A DNA stretch of 61,977 bases from Phycisphaerae bacterium (GCA_016795065.1 JAEUIU010000055.1:1-61977), one strand, 5' to 3'; positions 42,627-51,869 are shown, counted from the first letter of the stretch. Translations and numbers: made by a program. The notes: a model not told the origin generated them from the letters alone.

Positions 42627-43201
42627 GCGGAGGCGCCACCCCTGAACGATCCGGTGCGAATCCGCCCTCTCCAGCCCAAGGCGCGGGCGACCCCAGCGGC
42701 ATCGAGATCCGCTGCTGGAGCCGCGCCGAGAACCTCAGCGCGATTCGGGCCTGCGTCGAACGCTTCGCCGCCGATGTTGGTTTCGACGAGGAACGTCAGG
42801 CCCGCATCGCCCTCGCCGTCGATGAGGCGGTCGCGAACGTCATTCGGCACAGTTACAAAGGGCAGAAAGATGGCCCGATCACCCTGCGGCTGGCCGAGCT
42901 GGAGGGGGGCGGCGTGCGTGTTGAATTGGAGGACGAGGGCGAGGCGTTCGACCCTTGTTCGATCGCGCCACGCGACTTGGCTGAGGTCAAACCCGGCGGA
43001 CTTGGAATCCACATCATCCGTTCGACCTTCGATCGGTGCATGTGGAAGCCGAGGCCGATTCGGGGCATGGCCGCGACCTTGGAGGTCGGCTTGAACTCCC
43101 CGCTCCGCTCGTTGCCCAGCAACCTGTCCGGTCGCATGCCCGCGGCTCCTTCGGACACCCCCGACGGCACGGATTCGGGTCACCCTCACAGCACTCCCTG
43201 A
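42623..43201 (+). CDS. Anti-sigma factor / RsbW-like serine kinase
   Basis: 192 residues from GTG, overlapping the previous stop. A GHKL-type ATPase domain (about 20-155): N box FDEERQARIALAVDEAVANVIRHSY, G1 box EDEGEAFDP, G2 box PGGLGIHIIRSTFD. The fold and length of RsbW/SpoIIAB; such proteins bind a sigma factor or other partner and phosphorylate a STAS antagonist. The STAS gene follows 38 bases later. About 40 extra C-terminal residues are low-complexity. No sigma factor is in this operon. Confidence 0.88.
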   Translation: MSGGATPERSGANPPSPAQGAGDPSGIEIRCWSRAENLSAIRACVERFAADVGFDEERQARIALAVDEAVANVIRHSYKGQKDGPITLRLAELEGGGVRVELEDEGEAFDPCSIAPRDLAEVKPGGLGIHIIRSTFDRCMWKPRPIRGMAATLEVGLNSPLRSLPSNLSGRMPAAPSDTPDGTDSGHPHSTP

Positions 43202-43239
43202 CGCGTCGCCGTACGCTGTCCACTCGCCCCGACACGACC

Positions 43240-43581
43240 ATGCCCGTTCCCCTCACCATCACCAGCAGCAACTTCGAGGAGGGAGTGACGCTCGCCCTCG
43301 CCGGTGAGATTGACCTCGCCCGCTCTCCCGACCTGCGGGTGCGGTTGCGCGAGGAAGTCGATCTCCGCCCGAAGCGACTCGTCATCGACCTCAGTCGCGT
43401 CACGTACATGGACAGTTCCGGCGTAGCGACGCTGGTCGAAGCGCTCCAGCGTTCGAAAGCCGGCGGCACGAAGCTCCTCCTCTGTGGCCTTCAGCCGAAG
43501 GTCCGATCGATCTTCACGATCTCGAGGCTGGATACGGTGTTTGAGATCACGCAGGGCCCCGACGAGGCCCGTTCCAAGTAA
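43240..43581 (+). CDS. STAS-domain anti-sigma factor antagonist (RsbV/MlaB-like)
   Basis: 113 residues from ATG at 43240. A single STAS domain: VTLALAGEIDLARSPDLRVRL and the phospho-acceptor loop VTYMDSSGVATLVEAL (D58, S59, S60). It is probably phosphorylated at S59 by the kinase just upstream. It precedes an MlaE-like permease by 64 bases, so a role like MlaB, which binds the Mla transporter ATPase, is equally possible. Confidence 0.9.
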   Translation: MPVPLTITSSNFEEGVTLALAGEIDLARSPDLRVRLREEVDLRPKRLVIDLSRVTYMDSSGVATLVEALQRSKAGGTKLLLCGLQPKVRSIFTISRLDTVFEITQGPDEARSK

Positions 43582-43645
43582 CCTCGGCGACCGTTGAGAA
43601 GGACGCCGCGGATGGTGCCGACCCGGGCGCCGGACCGCCCGCTGC

Positions 43646-44503
43646 GTGCAGCCCCCTCCGATGCAGACCGGACGAACAACCGCTTCTCCGCTCCGCCCGA
43701 TCACGGGCATCCTTCGCCTCATCGGCGAGCTGGTGTATGCGACGATCGAGTTTGCGGGCAGCCTGACCTGGCTGGGCTACGACGTCCTGATCTGGCTCCA
43801 TCGCTCACTCATCCAGCGAAACGTCCGCTTCGGTCACGATGCCTTTGTCGCCCAGATCGTCCGCGTCGGCGTGCGCAGCGTGCCGATCGTGATGCTGGTC
43901 TCCGGCTCGATCGGCGTGATTCTCGCCCTCCAGACCGCGCCGAGCCTTGAACAGTTCGGCCAGACCGACAAGGTCGCGAACCTCGTGGCCGTGGCGGTCT
44001 TTCGCGAGTTGGGGCCGCTCATCGCCGCCATCGTCCTGACCGGGTTTGCAGGAGCATCGATCGCTGCCGAGCTCGGCACGATGGTCGTCGGCGAGGAGAT
44101 CGAGGCCCTCGAGGTGATGGCCCTTCACCCGGTGCGCTTCCTGGTCATGCCGCGCGTGCTGGCGACGACGATGAGCCTGATTCTCCTCTCGTCGATCGCC
44201 GACCTCACCTCGGTCGTCGCCGGCGGCATCACCGGCGTCGTCGGACTCGACATCGCCTACGAGGTCTACCGCGACAACACCCTCGACCAACTGAAGTCCG
44301 CCGACTTCCTCACCGGCCTCATCAAGGCCGGCGTTTTCGGCCTCCTGCTCGGGCTCATCGCCTGCCGCAACGGCCTCATGGTTCGCGGGGGCGCGGCTGG
44401 CGTCGGCAAGGCCACGACCGACACGGTCGTCCAGACGGTCGTCACCGTCGTCCTCGCCGACCTCCTCTTCACGGCCGTCTTCTACGCGATCGGCTGGACG
44501 TAA
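43646..44503 (+). CDS. MlaE/YrbE-family ABC transporter permease
   Basis: 285 residues from GTG (ATG at 43661 is possible). About six transmembrane segments. The MlaE core is clear: FRELGPLIAAIVLTGFAGASIAAELGTMVVGEEIEALEVMALHPVRFLVMPRVLA. Permease of ABC importers or exporters that move phospholipids or sterols between the membranes. Usually followed by the MlaF ATPase and MlaD. Neither is in the next genes; the Nos cluster starts 21 bases after its stop on the other strand. Confidence 0.9.
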   Translation: MQPPPMQTGRTTASPLRPITGILRLIGELVYATIEFAGSLTWLGYDVLIWLHRSLIQRNVRFGHDAFVAQIVRVGVRSVPIVMLVSGSIGVILALQTAPSLEQFGQTDKVANLVAVAVFRELGPLIAAIVLTGFAGASIAAELGTMVVGEEIEALEVMALHPVRFLVMPRVLATTMSLILLSSIADLTSVVAGGITGVVGLDIAYEVYRDNTLDQLKSADFLTGLIKAGVFGLLLGLIACRNGLMVRGGAAGVGKATTDTVVQTVVTVVLADLLFTAVFYAIGWT

Positions 44504-44523
44504 GCCGCGAAGCGACCGTCGCC

Positions 44524-45012
44524 TTAGCCCGACGACTTGCCCGGGGACTTCTTCGATTTGGCCGGCGCCTTCATCGTGGCGCTGACGGTCAGGGCTCCGC
44601 ACTGCGGCGATGCGGTGCGCGAGCCGGGCGTACTCACCTCGGCCAGCGTCGTCTTGCGGAACGCGTCCTGGATACTGGCGATCGCGTCATCGAGGCGGCG
44701 ATGGAGCGGACAGAGGTTGAGGTGGGTCGGATTGCCGAGCGGGCAGGACTCGATCCGCTGCAGCGGCGTGACGGCGTTCACCACGTCCAGCACGGTGATC
44801 GCCGCCGGATCGCGGGCCAGGGTGAACCCGCCGTTGGGCCCGCGCTGCGACTCGACCAGCCGGGCGACAACGAGGTCGCGCATGACTTTCGAGATGTAGC
44901 CCGGCGGTACCTTCGTCGCCTCGGCGATGCGCTCGCTGCTGGCCGACTCGCCTCCGAGCGAGGCAAGGAAGACGGCTGCGCGAAGGGCGTACTCGGTGGT
45001 GCTGGAGAACAT
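44524..45012 (-). CDS. Rrf2-family transcriptional regulator
   Basis: 162 residues from ATG at 45012 (MFSSTTEYALRAAVFLA). Winged-helix DNA-binding domain (residues 1-80), with the Rrf2 segments PPGYISKVMRDLVVARLVESQRGPNGGF. Cysteines in SCPLGNPTHLNLCPLHRRL and a third further on (SPQCG) could hold an Fe-S cluster, as in NsrR or IscR. The last gene of the minus-strand nos row, so it is a good candidate for an NO- or redox-sensing regulator of this cluster. Confidence 0.85.
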   Translation of the reverse strand: MFSSTTEYALRAAVFLASLGGESASSERIAEATKVPPGYISKVMRDLVVARLVESQRGPNGGFTLARDPAAITVLDVVNAVTPLQRIESCPLGNPTHLNLCPLHRRLDDAIASIQDAFRKTTLAEVSTPGSRTASPQCGALTVSATMKAPAKSKKSPGKSSG

Positions 45013-45099
45013 GCGAAGGCGTCCTGGCGCGGCCTGTGCCGGTTGCGAGACCGGGCGAACGGGATCAGGCAAGCGGTCCGCGACGTTGAGGTGCATGGG

Positions 45100-45660
45100 T
45101 CACTCCTCACTCGCAGGTCTGGTCCCATCCGTATCGGGTATGGATCGGTAGGCGGCGTCCCGTCGTGCGAGCCAGGCGAGGCGAGCGGCCTGAAGCTCGT
45201 CCCAAGAGAGTACCTGACCACCGTGGTTCGCACGAGCGGCTTCGGCGACCACGGCGTCTGTGAAGCCCAGAAGCCCCGACGCCATGGGGGTACGCACCTC
45301 AGCGCCGTCCAAGAAGCCCGCAACGCTCGCGTCGCACCAAACTCGTGTTCCGTAGTCTCGGACGAAGCGGATCTCGACGGCCTCCTCGGCGTGGTCTCGC
45401 TCCCAGTCGAGGAGGCATCCGATGTCATCGAAGAGCCTGTACTCCCGGCCCTCCTCCCCCTCGACGATCGACGCGGCAGAGCAGCGGTCCTCGTTGATCA
45501 TCATGCCGCACTCGACGCATTCGTCGCGACCCAGGCGGATCGTCGGCGGGCCCTTTGGGCCAGCGTCACCGCAGGCCACCGGCAGGAGAAGCGAGGCGGA
45601 CAGCATCAGAGAGGCAGCGTTCCGGCGGACTGCGCCGGCCTGGGCGAGTTGCCTGTTCAT
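45100..45660 (-). CDS. nosL: NosL-like copper chaperone lipoprotein
   Basis: 186 residues from ATG at 45660, overlapping the nosY stop by four bases. Lipoprotein signal SLLLPVACGDAG. The copper-binding CxxCGM signature is present as DECVECGMMI, followed by a FDDIGCLL segment and later WCDASVAGFL. NosL delivers copper to apo-NosZ during centre assembly in the periplasm. Confidence 0.9.
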   Translation of the reverse strand: MNRQLAQAGAVRRNAASLMLSASLLLPVACGDAGPKGPPTIRLGRDECVECGMMINEDRCSAASIVEGEEGREYRLFDDIGCLLDWERDHAEEAVEIRFVRDYGTRVWCDASVAGFLDGAEVRTPMASGLLGFTDAVVAEAARANHGGQVLSWDELQAARLAWLARRDAAYRSIPDTDGTRPASEE

Positions 45661-46553
45661 ACCGGTGACCTCCGTGCAAAGAGAGCCATCGCCGCGCCGA
45701 GCGGCAGGATGATCCACGCCACGAGCGCCGCTGCGAACAGGATCGCGACACGATCGCCGAAGGTGTCCATCGCATAGAGGCCAGCCGGCCCCAGAACGTC
45801 AAGCGTGGCGTCAACGGCGTGCAACGACCACATCTTGAACACCTGAAGCGGATTCACGAGGGAGAGTCCGAACAGGGTCTCGATCCTCAGGCGCAGGGCC
45901 AGGGCCCCCGCCATCAGGGCAAGGTCGGTGAGAAAGACCAAGGCCAGCCAGACGAAGATCGCGGTGCCGACGGCCACGGACGCTCTTCGGGCAAGCACCG
46001 AGATGAGCATGCCGAGGCTCAACATCGCCAAGGCCAAGAGAAGCGACAGGCCCGTCAGCCAGAGGATGCTCGCTGGGCTCGTCCGCAATCCCTTCCAGGC
46101 GAGGATGAGGGCGCAGGTCCCGAGCCCGAGGCTGAGGCATGCAAGTAGGGCACCGGCGAGGCCGAGGTACTTGCCCAGGACGACCTCCAGGCGCGAGACC
46201 GGCTGGGCCAAGACATACGCCAGCATTCCCCGCTCCCGATCGGAGGCGATCGACGCAGCCCCGGAGGTCAGGGCCATGAGCGGCACCACAAGGAGGACGA
46301 GGTTGATGAGTCCCGCTGTCGTGCGGCCGAATCCGGAGAGTCCCGTTCCGCCGGTGCCTGCCGCCGAGACGAAAGAGACGGCGAGCCCCAGGATGGCGAA
46401 GGAGAGCGTGTAGAGCCAGAACCAACGGCTCCGGATCGCATCGCGCAGTTCGCGATGGGCAACCGTGAGGACGTTGCGCAGGAGACCAGGTGGAACGCGG
46501 ACCGCGGCCGATGCGTTGGGCGAAGAGGTGACAGCGGTGGGAAGGCTGGTCAT
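45657..46553 (-). CDS. nosY: NosY-like ABC-2 permease
   Basis: 298 residues, start overlapping the nosF stop. Six hydrophobic segments. ABC-2-type permease signature with GAASIASDRERGMLAYVLAQPVSRLEVVLGKY. With NosF and NosD it forms the transporter required for CuZ assembly in nitrous oxide reductase, probably supplying sulfur. Confidence 0.9.
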   Translation of the reverse strand: MTSLPTAVTSSPNASAAVRVPPGLLRNVLTVAHRELRDAIRSRWFWLYTLSFAILGLAVSFVSAAGTGGTGLSGFGRTTAGLINLVLLVVPLMALTSGAASIASDRERGMLAYVLAQPVSRLEVVLGKYLGLAGALLACLSLGLGTCALILAWKGLRTSPASILWLTGLSLLLALAMLSLGMLISVLARRASVAVGTAIFVWLALVFLTDLALMAGALALRLRIETLFGLSLVNPLQVFKMWSLHAVDATLDVLGPAGLYAMDTFGDRVAILFAAALVAWIILPLGAAMALFARRSPV

Positions 46554-47512
46554 GACGAGACCTCCGTTGCAGCAAGGTGGGGCACGGCGTTTCCGCCTGG
46601 TGAGGAGGAAGCGGAATGCGGCACGTGGGCCACCCGCCGGGCATGGGTCGCGGAGACGATTTCGAAGTCATCGACCGGAATTCGGGCCTCGGCGAGGAGC
46701 CGGAACGGCGCGGCTTTCCGTTCGGGAGTCACCGGCACCAGAATGCCGACGCCATTCAGGTGCGGCGAGAAGCCGCCGACCCGCAGCGACTGCATCGCCT
46801 GGTCGCGCACCGACGGCGCGAGGAAGAGGTGCAGGACCGTGCCTCGATCAGTCTCGGCCACGAAATCGGCGCAGGGAACGACCCTGGTGATTCGTCCGGC
46901 CTCGAGCACCGCCACCCGGCCGCTGAGTGCCGCCACTTCCTCGATTCGGTGCGAGGCGAAGAGAAGCGTCCGTCCGGTGCCGGAGAGCCCCGCGAGCAGG
47001 TTGACGAACTCCTCGCGGCCCACCGCGTCGAGGCTCGCCGTCACTTCGTCGAGGACAAGGACCGGCGGATCGCCCAGGAGCGCGATGGCGAGGGCAAGCC
47101 GCTGCTTCATGCCGCCGGAGAGTTCACGGATGCGCTTCCGCTCGTGCCCGAGCAAACCGACCGTCGCCAGCGTCCGGTCGGTGTCGGTGTGCGGCAGGCC
47201 CTTGAGTCGTGAGAAGAACGCTACCGCCTCACACACCGTCAGGTCGTCGTAGAATCCGAGTTCCTGCGGCACATAGCCAATCAGGAGCCGGGCCGCCTTG
47301 CCGTCGCGACGGACGTCATGTCCCCCAACGCGAATCGTGCCGCGGAACCCCAGTAGCCCGAGGACGCAACGAATGAGGGTCGTCTTTCCGGCACCGTTCG
47401 CCCCCCAGAGGGCGAGGCTTTCGCCGGCGCCGAGGTCGAGCGTGGCGTCGTCGACCGCCGCCGCCCGACCGAATCGCTTGGTCACGTGCTCTATGTGAAT
47501 CATGTAGCTCAT
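46550..47512 (-). CDS. nosF: NosF-like ABC transporter ATPase
   Basis: 320 residues; the first ATG is at 47512 and a second at 47503. Walker A GANGAGKTTLIR, signature LSGGMKQRLALA, Walker B PVLVLDEVTASLD, and H-loop FASHRIEEVA. A C-terminal extension of about 90 residues after the ATPase core (DFVAETDRGTVLHLF and later) is typical of NosF. Start overlaps nothing; 10 bases after the nosD stop. Confidence 0.92.
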   Translation of the reverse strand: MSYMIHIEHVTKRFGRAAAVDDATLDLGAGESLALWGANGAGKTTLIRCVLGLLGFRGTIRVGGHDVRRDGKAARLLIGYVPQELGFYDDLTVCEAVAFFSRLKGLPHTDTDRTLATVGLLGHERKRIRELSGGMKQRLALAIALLGDPPVLVLDEVTASLDAVGREEFVNLLAGLSGTGRTLLFASHRIEEVAALSGRVAVLEAGRITRVVPCADFVAETDRGTVLHLFLAPSVRDQAMQSLRVGGFSPHLNGVGILVPVTPERKAAPFRLLAEARIPVDDFEIVSATHARRVAHVPHSASSSPGGNAVPHLAATEVSS

Positions 47513-47522
47513 GTGGAGACTC

Positions 47523-48938
47523 CTAGGACGTTCGCCGTGAGGTGCGCGCCGCGGCGATGAGAAGGCCCCCCACCCCGACGAGGGCGATGCCGCTCAAGGC
47601 GATGGCCTCGCGCGCAGGCTTGCGTTCGACGACGGCCGCCGGCAGTGCGACCGGCCGCATCAGGGGTACTTCGTCGGTGAACTTCGCCTCGGGGCGCACG
47701 GCCGGAATGGCCCGGCCGACGAACTCGACGGCCTGCTGCGCAGGGCTGAACAGGAACAGGCGCAGGGCCGGCCGCTTGTCCATGAGATTCTCAAACAGCG
47801 TCTGCGACTCATGAACGAAGTCGCCGACGCCGTCGTTGTTGAGGTCGTATCCCGTGTAGTCGCTCCAGAAGTTTCCGCGCTCGCCCTTCCAGAATCGGTT
47901 CGCATCCAAGGCGCCGCGTCCGGCGACGGCCACCTGGTCGATGTTGTCGACGAAGTTGTTCTCGGTGAACTCGTTGCCCCGCGCGGAAGGCAGGAAGGTG
48001 CAGCCGACGTCGTTGTAGGCGAAGGTGTTCCGGGTGAACTCGCCGGGCTTGGCGGCGGTGAAGGGCGAGCCGTCGATGTAGACGCCCGAGCGGTTTCCAG
48101 CGATGAGGTTGTCGCGGATCGAGAACTGGTCGGTCTCCTTCAGGCCGATGCCGTACCCACTCGGTCCGCGGTTGCCGACGAGGGTGTTGCCGACCAGCTC
48201 GACGCCGGTGGTGTACATGAGATAGATGCCCACCGAGTTGCCGGCGAACTCGTTGTCGAGGATCGTGATGTGGTCGCTGAACATGAGGTGCAGGCCGTAA
48301 CGGCAATCGAAGCCGTGGTTCCCGCGCACCACCACGTTCGAGGAATACCAGAGAATCGCGTCCCGCCCGTCGTGGATGGTGTTTCGCTCGACCAGCGTGC
48401 GATCGGAGCGCCAGAGACGAAGCCCGTCGCCGCGGCGTGCGACATCGAGGTCCTTGCCGCCGATGCGGTTGCCGACGATGCGACAGTCCGGGGCCTCGCG
48501 CAGGTCGATCCCGAACAGGATGTCCTCCAGCCTGTTGTTCTCCAGCGCCACCCGCGGTGCGAGCACACGCACCGCTGCGTTTTCCTTGTCGAGGTCGATG
48601 CCGGTGTTTCGAATGACGAAGCCGCGAAGGGTCACGTCGGGCGCCACGATCTCGACGATGTCCCCGCTGCCGCCGCCGTCAATCACCACGTCGCCTCTGG
48701 CCACGATCGTCAGCGGCTTGTCGATGCGCAGGTGCTCGCGGTAGATCCCCGGATCGATCTCGAGAGTGTCCCCCGGGGACGCGGCCGCAATGCGCATCCC
48801 GATCGGGCCGAGCGGCAATGTCGATCGCCCGCCCGAGACTGGCGCCGGCGCTGCGTGGTCGGCCTGACCTGCGAAAGCGGTCGCAACGACCAGCACGGCG
48901 GCGAACGCACTTGCGGGATGGACGGCGTTGGGCATCAT
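47523..48938 (-). CDS. nosD: NosD-like periplasmic copper-centre assembly protein
   Basis: 471 residues from the ATG at 48938 that overlaps the preceding stop (ATGA). Signal peptide (AFAAVLVVATAFAGQA). Right-handed beta-helix repeats over most of its length, e.g. GDVVIDGGGSGDIVEIVAPDV and DNEFAGNSVGIYLMYTTG. A C-terminal hydrophobic helix (IALSGIALVGVGGLLIAAA) may anchor it. The C-terminal FWSDYTGYDLNNDGVGD segment is shared with NosD homologues. Partner of NosFY. Confidence 0.92.
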   Translation of the reverse strand: MMPNAVHPASAFAAVLVVATAFAGQADHAAPAPVSGGRSTLPLGPIGMRIAAASPGDTLEIDPGIYREHLRIDKPLTIVARGDVVIDGGGSGDIVEIVAPDVTLRGFVIRNTGIDLDKENAAVRVLAPRVALENNRLEDILFGIDLREAPDCRIVGNRIGGKDLDVARRGDGLRLWRSDRTLVERNTIHDGRDAILWYSSNVVVRGNHGFDCRYGLHLMFSDHITILDNEFAGNSVGIYLMYTTGVELVGNTLVGNRGPSGYGIGLKETDQFSIRDNLIAGNRSGVYIDGSPFTAAKPGEFTRNTFAYNDVGCTFLPSARGNEFTENNFVDNIDQVAVAGRGALDANRFWKGERGNFWSDYTGYDLNNDGVGDFVHESQTLFENLMDKRPALRLFLFSPAQQAVEFVGRAIPAVRPEAKFTDEVPLMRPVALPAAVVERKPAREAIALSGIALVGVGGLLIAAARTSRRTS

Positions 48939-49609
48939 CCGATCCGCTCCCCTCCGGTCTGGGCCATGCGCAGGGCCAGCGGCCGATACGCTCGACGATG
49001 GAAGTAGAACCCGAGGATGGTGAGCCCGGCGCAGGCCACCGCCAGCCAGTAGCCCGTGCCGAGCTCGGCGAACGTCCTGAACTGTCCGATGCCTCCTTCG
49101 CCGATGACGGTGGGCACGAAGGGCTTCACCGAGGAGGAGAGCGGCGCGGAGGGATCGAGATTCAGCCCGAACGTCCGCATCCAGTAGGAGAGGTCGGCCA
49201 GGAAGCCGCCCGGAAAGGTGATGGCGGGGATCGCCAACAGAACCGCCCACTTGCTGTGAATGAAGGCGGCGCCCTCGACGAGGAGGAACATCGCAATGAT
49301 CATCCACACCGACGCGGTCCGCTCGAATGCGGCCGCCTCGCCGAGCGGGCGCATGCCGATGTAGTGGTTCAGGCCGTCAATCTCGCGCACATCGCCTGTC
49401 AGGTGGTTCACGTAGGCGGTGAGGAAGAGGCCGTTGGGGTATTGCGGTGCCTCCAGCTCCATGTGCCAATAGGGGAAGAAGATGGAGACCAGCAGCAGGA
49501 CACGGGCGATCATGAAGATGAACGTCGGCGTCAGGTAGCGCACCCGGTGGGTACGCAATTCCTCCTCCGGCACGCGCGGACCGATCAGCGATCGAAGCAG
49601 GTTAGCCAT
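48935..49609 (-). CDS. Nos-cluster integral membrane protein (NosB-like)
   Basis: 224 residues with four to five transmembrane segments. The central LEAPQYPNGLFLTAYVNHLTGDVREIDGLNHYIGM stretch, with the LNHYIGM motif, is what I recall from small membrane proteins of clade II nos clusters. The position between nosZ and nosD matches nosB of Wolinella-type clusters. Its function is not settled. The stop overlaps the nosD start. Confidence 0.75.
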   Translation of the reverse strand: MANLLRSLIGPRVPEEELRTHRVRYLTPTFIFMIARVLLLVSIFFPYWHMELEAPQYPNGLFLTAYVNHLTGDVREIDGLNHYIGMRPLGEAAAFERTASVWMIIAMFLLVEGAAFIHSKWAVLLAIPAITFPGGFLADLSYWMRTFGLNLDPSAPLSSSVKPFVPTVIGEGGIGQFRTFAELGTGYWLAVACAGLTILGFYFHRRAYRPLALRMAQTGGERIG

Positions 49610-49633
49610 GGTGCAAGTCCAGTTCGGATGATG

Positions 49634-49668
49634 CCCGGCGCCGGCCGTTTCGGCCGGTTGGCGCCGGG
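49634..49668 (-). terminator. Strong hairpin after nosZ, first of two
   Basis: CCCGGCGCC pairs with GGCGCCGGG around an inner GGCCG/CGGCC stem. In the 102-base gap between nosZ and the NosB-like gene. No U-tract, so it may act as an mRNA stabiliser or partial terminator that keeps nosZ message more abundant than the rest. Confidence 0.5.
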
Positions 49669-49675
49669 GAAAGGC

Positions 49676-49701
49676 CCGCCGCAGGCGCTAGCCTGCGGCG
49701 G
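49676..49701 (-). terminator. Strong hairpin after nosZ, second of two
   Basis: Perfect 11-bp stem CCGCCGCAGGC/GCCTGCGGCGG with loop GCTA, 10 bases from the nosZ stop. Same reasoning as its neighbour. Confidence 0.5.
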
Positions 49702-49711
49702 ACGGAGGAAA

Positions 49712-51805
49712 TCAGTTCGATGGCCCCGCAGATGCGGTCTTGGTCTGCGGCTTGACGTGCAGGTAGCCCATCATTTCCAGGTGCAGCGCCGAGCAGAACT
49801 CGGTGCAGTAGAAGGGATACGTGCCGGCCCTGTCGGCGATGAACCTGAACTCGGTGTACTCGCCGGGCTCGAGCGAGAGGTTGATGTTGTAGCCGCCGAT
49901 ACAGAAGCCGTGAGTCGCGTCCTGGGCGCTCTCGGCCGCGACGATCCGCCAGGTGACCTCATCACCCTGGTTGACCTCGACGTGCTCGGGGAGGAAGTGG
50001 CTGCGGACCGCGGTCATCTTCACCAGGACCTTGTTCCCGTTGCGGGTCACGCCCTCTTCACCCTTCTTCGGGGCGTTGGGGTCAAGCTGCTGGGTGTGGG
50101 GGTTCCAGCCGATCTCCGGATAGACCTTCCACGAGTTCAGCTTGTCAGCCTTGATCATCTGGCAGTAGTGGGGCTCACCGACGCCGATCGGTGCGTCATA
50201 GAGGACCGGCATCGTCGTGCCCGGCTGGACGATGTCGAGAAGCTGGAAGTTCTGCGGGAGCAGCGGCCCGGTGGTGAGGAAGCGGTCCACCGACCACTTC
50301 GACATCGAGATCAGATGGTTGCCGTCCGGGCTGACCGTGTCGCCTTCCGCCGCGCACAGGTGGCCAATGTTGTATTGCACCGATGTCTTGTGGACGAGCT
50401 TCCACGGCTGCTCCTGGTGGAGCTTGGCGTAGTCCCCGCCGAGGCTCCAGCGAGCGACCGCCGAGTCGAGGAAGAGCGACGTGTAGGCATAGCCCTTGTC
50501 GTCGAATTGGGTGTGCAGCGGCCCAAGGCCGAGTTCCACCTGGGCTTCCTTCACTGCGTCGAAGTCCAGGACCTGCACGCCATAATCGTCGGAACCGGAG
50601 AACTTCTTTCCGGCGATCGCCGCCTTGATCCGGTCGATCGAGTAGACCGTGACGTGAGGGTCGAGCTTGCCAGCCACCACCATGTACTGTCCGTTGGGGG
50701 TGACATCAACGCCGTGCGGGCTCTTGGGCTCGGGCGCGAAATAGAGGATCCCGTCGGCGATGCTTGTGTCGAGCATGATCACGGGGAAGCCGTTGATCTC
50801 TTTCGCCTTGCCTGCCCTGAAGGCGGCCTCGGCCTTCTTCCAGTCGATGATGTGGAGATAGTCCATGTCGCGCTTGCTGGCGCCGGCCTCGAACGGCGGC
50901 TTGCCGCTCTCGATGCCGCCCGTGGCCATCTCCGAGTTGAATGAGTTGATGAAGAAGAATCCGTCGCTGACCGCCTTGCCGGCGTCGGCGAGGTCCTGCC
51001 AGTAGGGAGGCAGTTCGAGAGCGAAGGAGTTGGCCACGTCGATCCGACCCTTGGTCCGATCGAACTTCCACATCGTGACCATGCCACGGTAGGACTTCTT
51101 GTACTCCTCCGGCGGGGCATAGCCATACCCAAGGACGGTCGCGTACTGGCCACCCTCGATGACGTAGTCGGTGTTGGGCGTGACAAACGCAGCGCCGTGA
51201 TCGCTGACGGTGAGCGGGTTCTTCACGACCTGCTTGGTCTCCCAGTCCCGAAGGTCAATCACCCCGACGCGGGCGTTGGCCTTGTCGCCGATGAACAGAA
51301 ACTGCCCGTCGTAGTCACCGTTGGTCTCCGAGAGCGCCGGGTGGTGGGTGTCGCCCCAATTCACCGGGCGTCCGTTGATCTCAAGACCCTTGAGGACCGG
51401 GTCCTCCATGCCCGCGAAGCCGTAGCCCTGCCACGACTCGGGGGTAAACACGGCAATCGAGCGGAGGAGCCGCATGCTCGGCACACCGATCGCGAAGACC
51501 TGTCCGCTCTGTCCGCCGGAGGAGAAGAGGACGTAGTCGTCGTGGCGACCGCTGGGCATGTACGTCTTGGCGGCGGCCAGGAGGTCATCGACGTTCAGCT
51601 TGCGGTCGTTGGCGATCTTCGTGAACTGGGCCACCTGTTCGGGGGTCAGCTCGACGGGCTTCGCGGCCTCGGCACCACCGCGGCGACGCCGCGTTTCCTG
51701 ACCGTTGGCGTCGGGGGCAATGCACGCGAGCGTCGCGCCCGCGGCCAAGAGAAGTGCCGCCATCCTATGTGCGGAATGGAAACGTGTATGCGTGGACATT
51801 TGCAT
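49712..51805 (-). CDS. nosZ: Nitrous oxide reductase, clade II type
   Basis: 697 residues from ATG at 51805. Reduces N2O to N2 in the periplasm. The signal peptide (MAALLLAAGATLACIA) has no twin arginine, so it is Sec-type, a clade II feature. All seven CuZ histidines are found: two in GDTHHP, then SDHGAA, SPHGVDV, PLHTQF, NIGHLC and EPHYCQ. The CuA cupredoxin domain has THGFCIGG and FYCTEFCSALHLEMMG (Cys, Cys, His, Met). The remainder is a seven-bladed propeller. The gene follows a dihaem cytochrome c and leads the nosB-D-F-Y-L series. Confidence 0.96.
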   Translation of the reverse strand: MQMSTHTRFHSAHRMAALLLAAGATLACIAPDANGQETRRRRGGAEAAKPVELTPEQVAQFTKIANDRKLNVDDLLAAAKTYMPSGRHDDYVLFSSGGQSGQVFAIGVPSMRLLRSIAVFTPESWQGYGFAGMEDPVLKGLEINGRPVNWGDTHHPALSETNGDYDGQFLFIGDKANARVGVIDLRDWETKQVVKNPLTVSDHGAAFVTPNTDYVIEGGQYATVLGYGYAPPEEYKKSYRGMVTMWKFDRTKGRIDVANSFALELPPYWQDLADAGKAVSDGFFFINSFNSEMATGGIESGKPPFEAGASKRDMDYLHIIDWKKAEAAFRAGKAKEINGFPVIMLDTSIADGILYFAPEPKSPHGVDVTPNGQYMVVAGKLDPHVTVYSIDRIKAAIAGKKFSGSDDYGVQVLDFDAVKEAQVELGLGPLHTQFDDKGYAYTSLFLDSAVARWSLGGDYAKLHQEQPWKLVHKTSVQYNIGHLCAAEGDTVSPDGNHLISMSKWSVDRFLTTGPLLPQNFQLLDIVQPGTTMPVLYDAPIGVGEPHYCQMIKADKLNSWKVYPEIGWNPHTQQLDPNAPKKGEEGVTRNGNKVLVKMTAVRSHFLPEHVEVNQGDEVTWRIVAAESAQDATHGFCIGGYNINLSLEPGEYTEFRFIADRAGTYPFYCTEFCSALHLEMMGYLHVKPQTKTASAGPSN

Positions 51806-51869
51806 GACTCCGAAAAGAAGCAGCAAGGGGCAACCCCAACAAGGGTCCTCTGCCGCGCGATGAGGTGAG

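Noticed and set aside
48818..50944. 708-codon plus-strand frame across nosZ, nosB and nosD
   Set aside because: Spans several certain minus-strand genes; composition is shadow-like.
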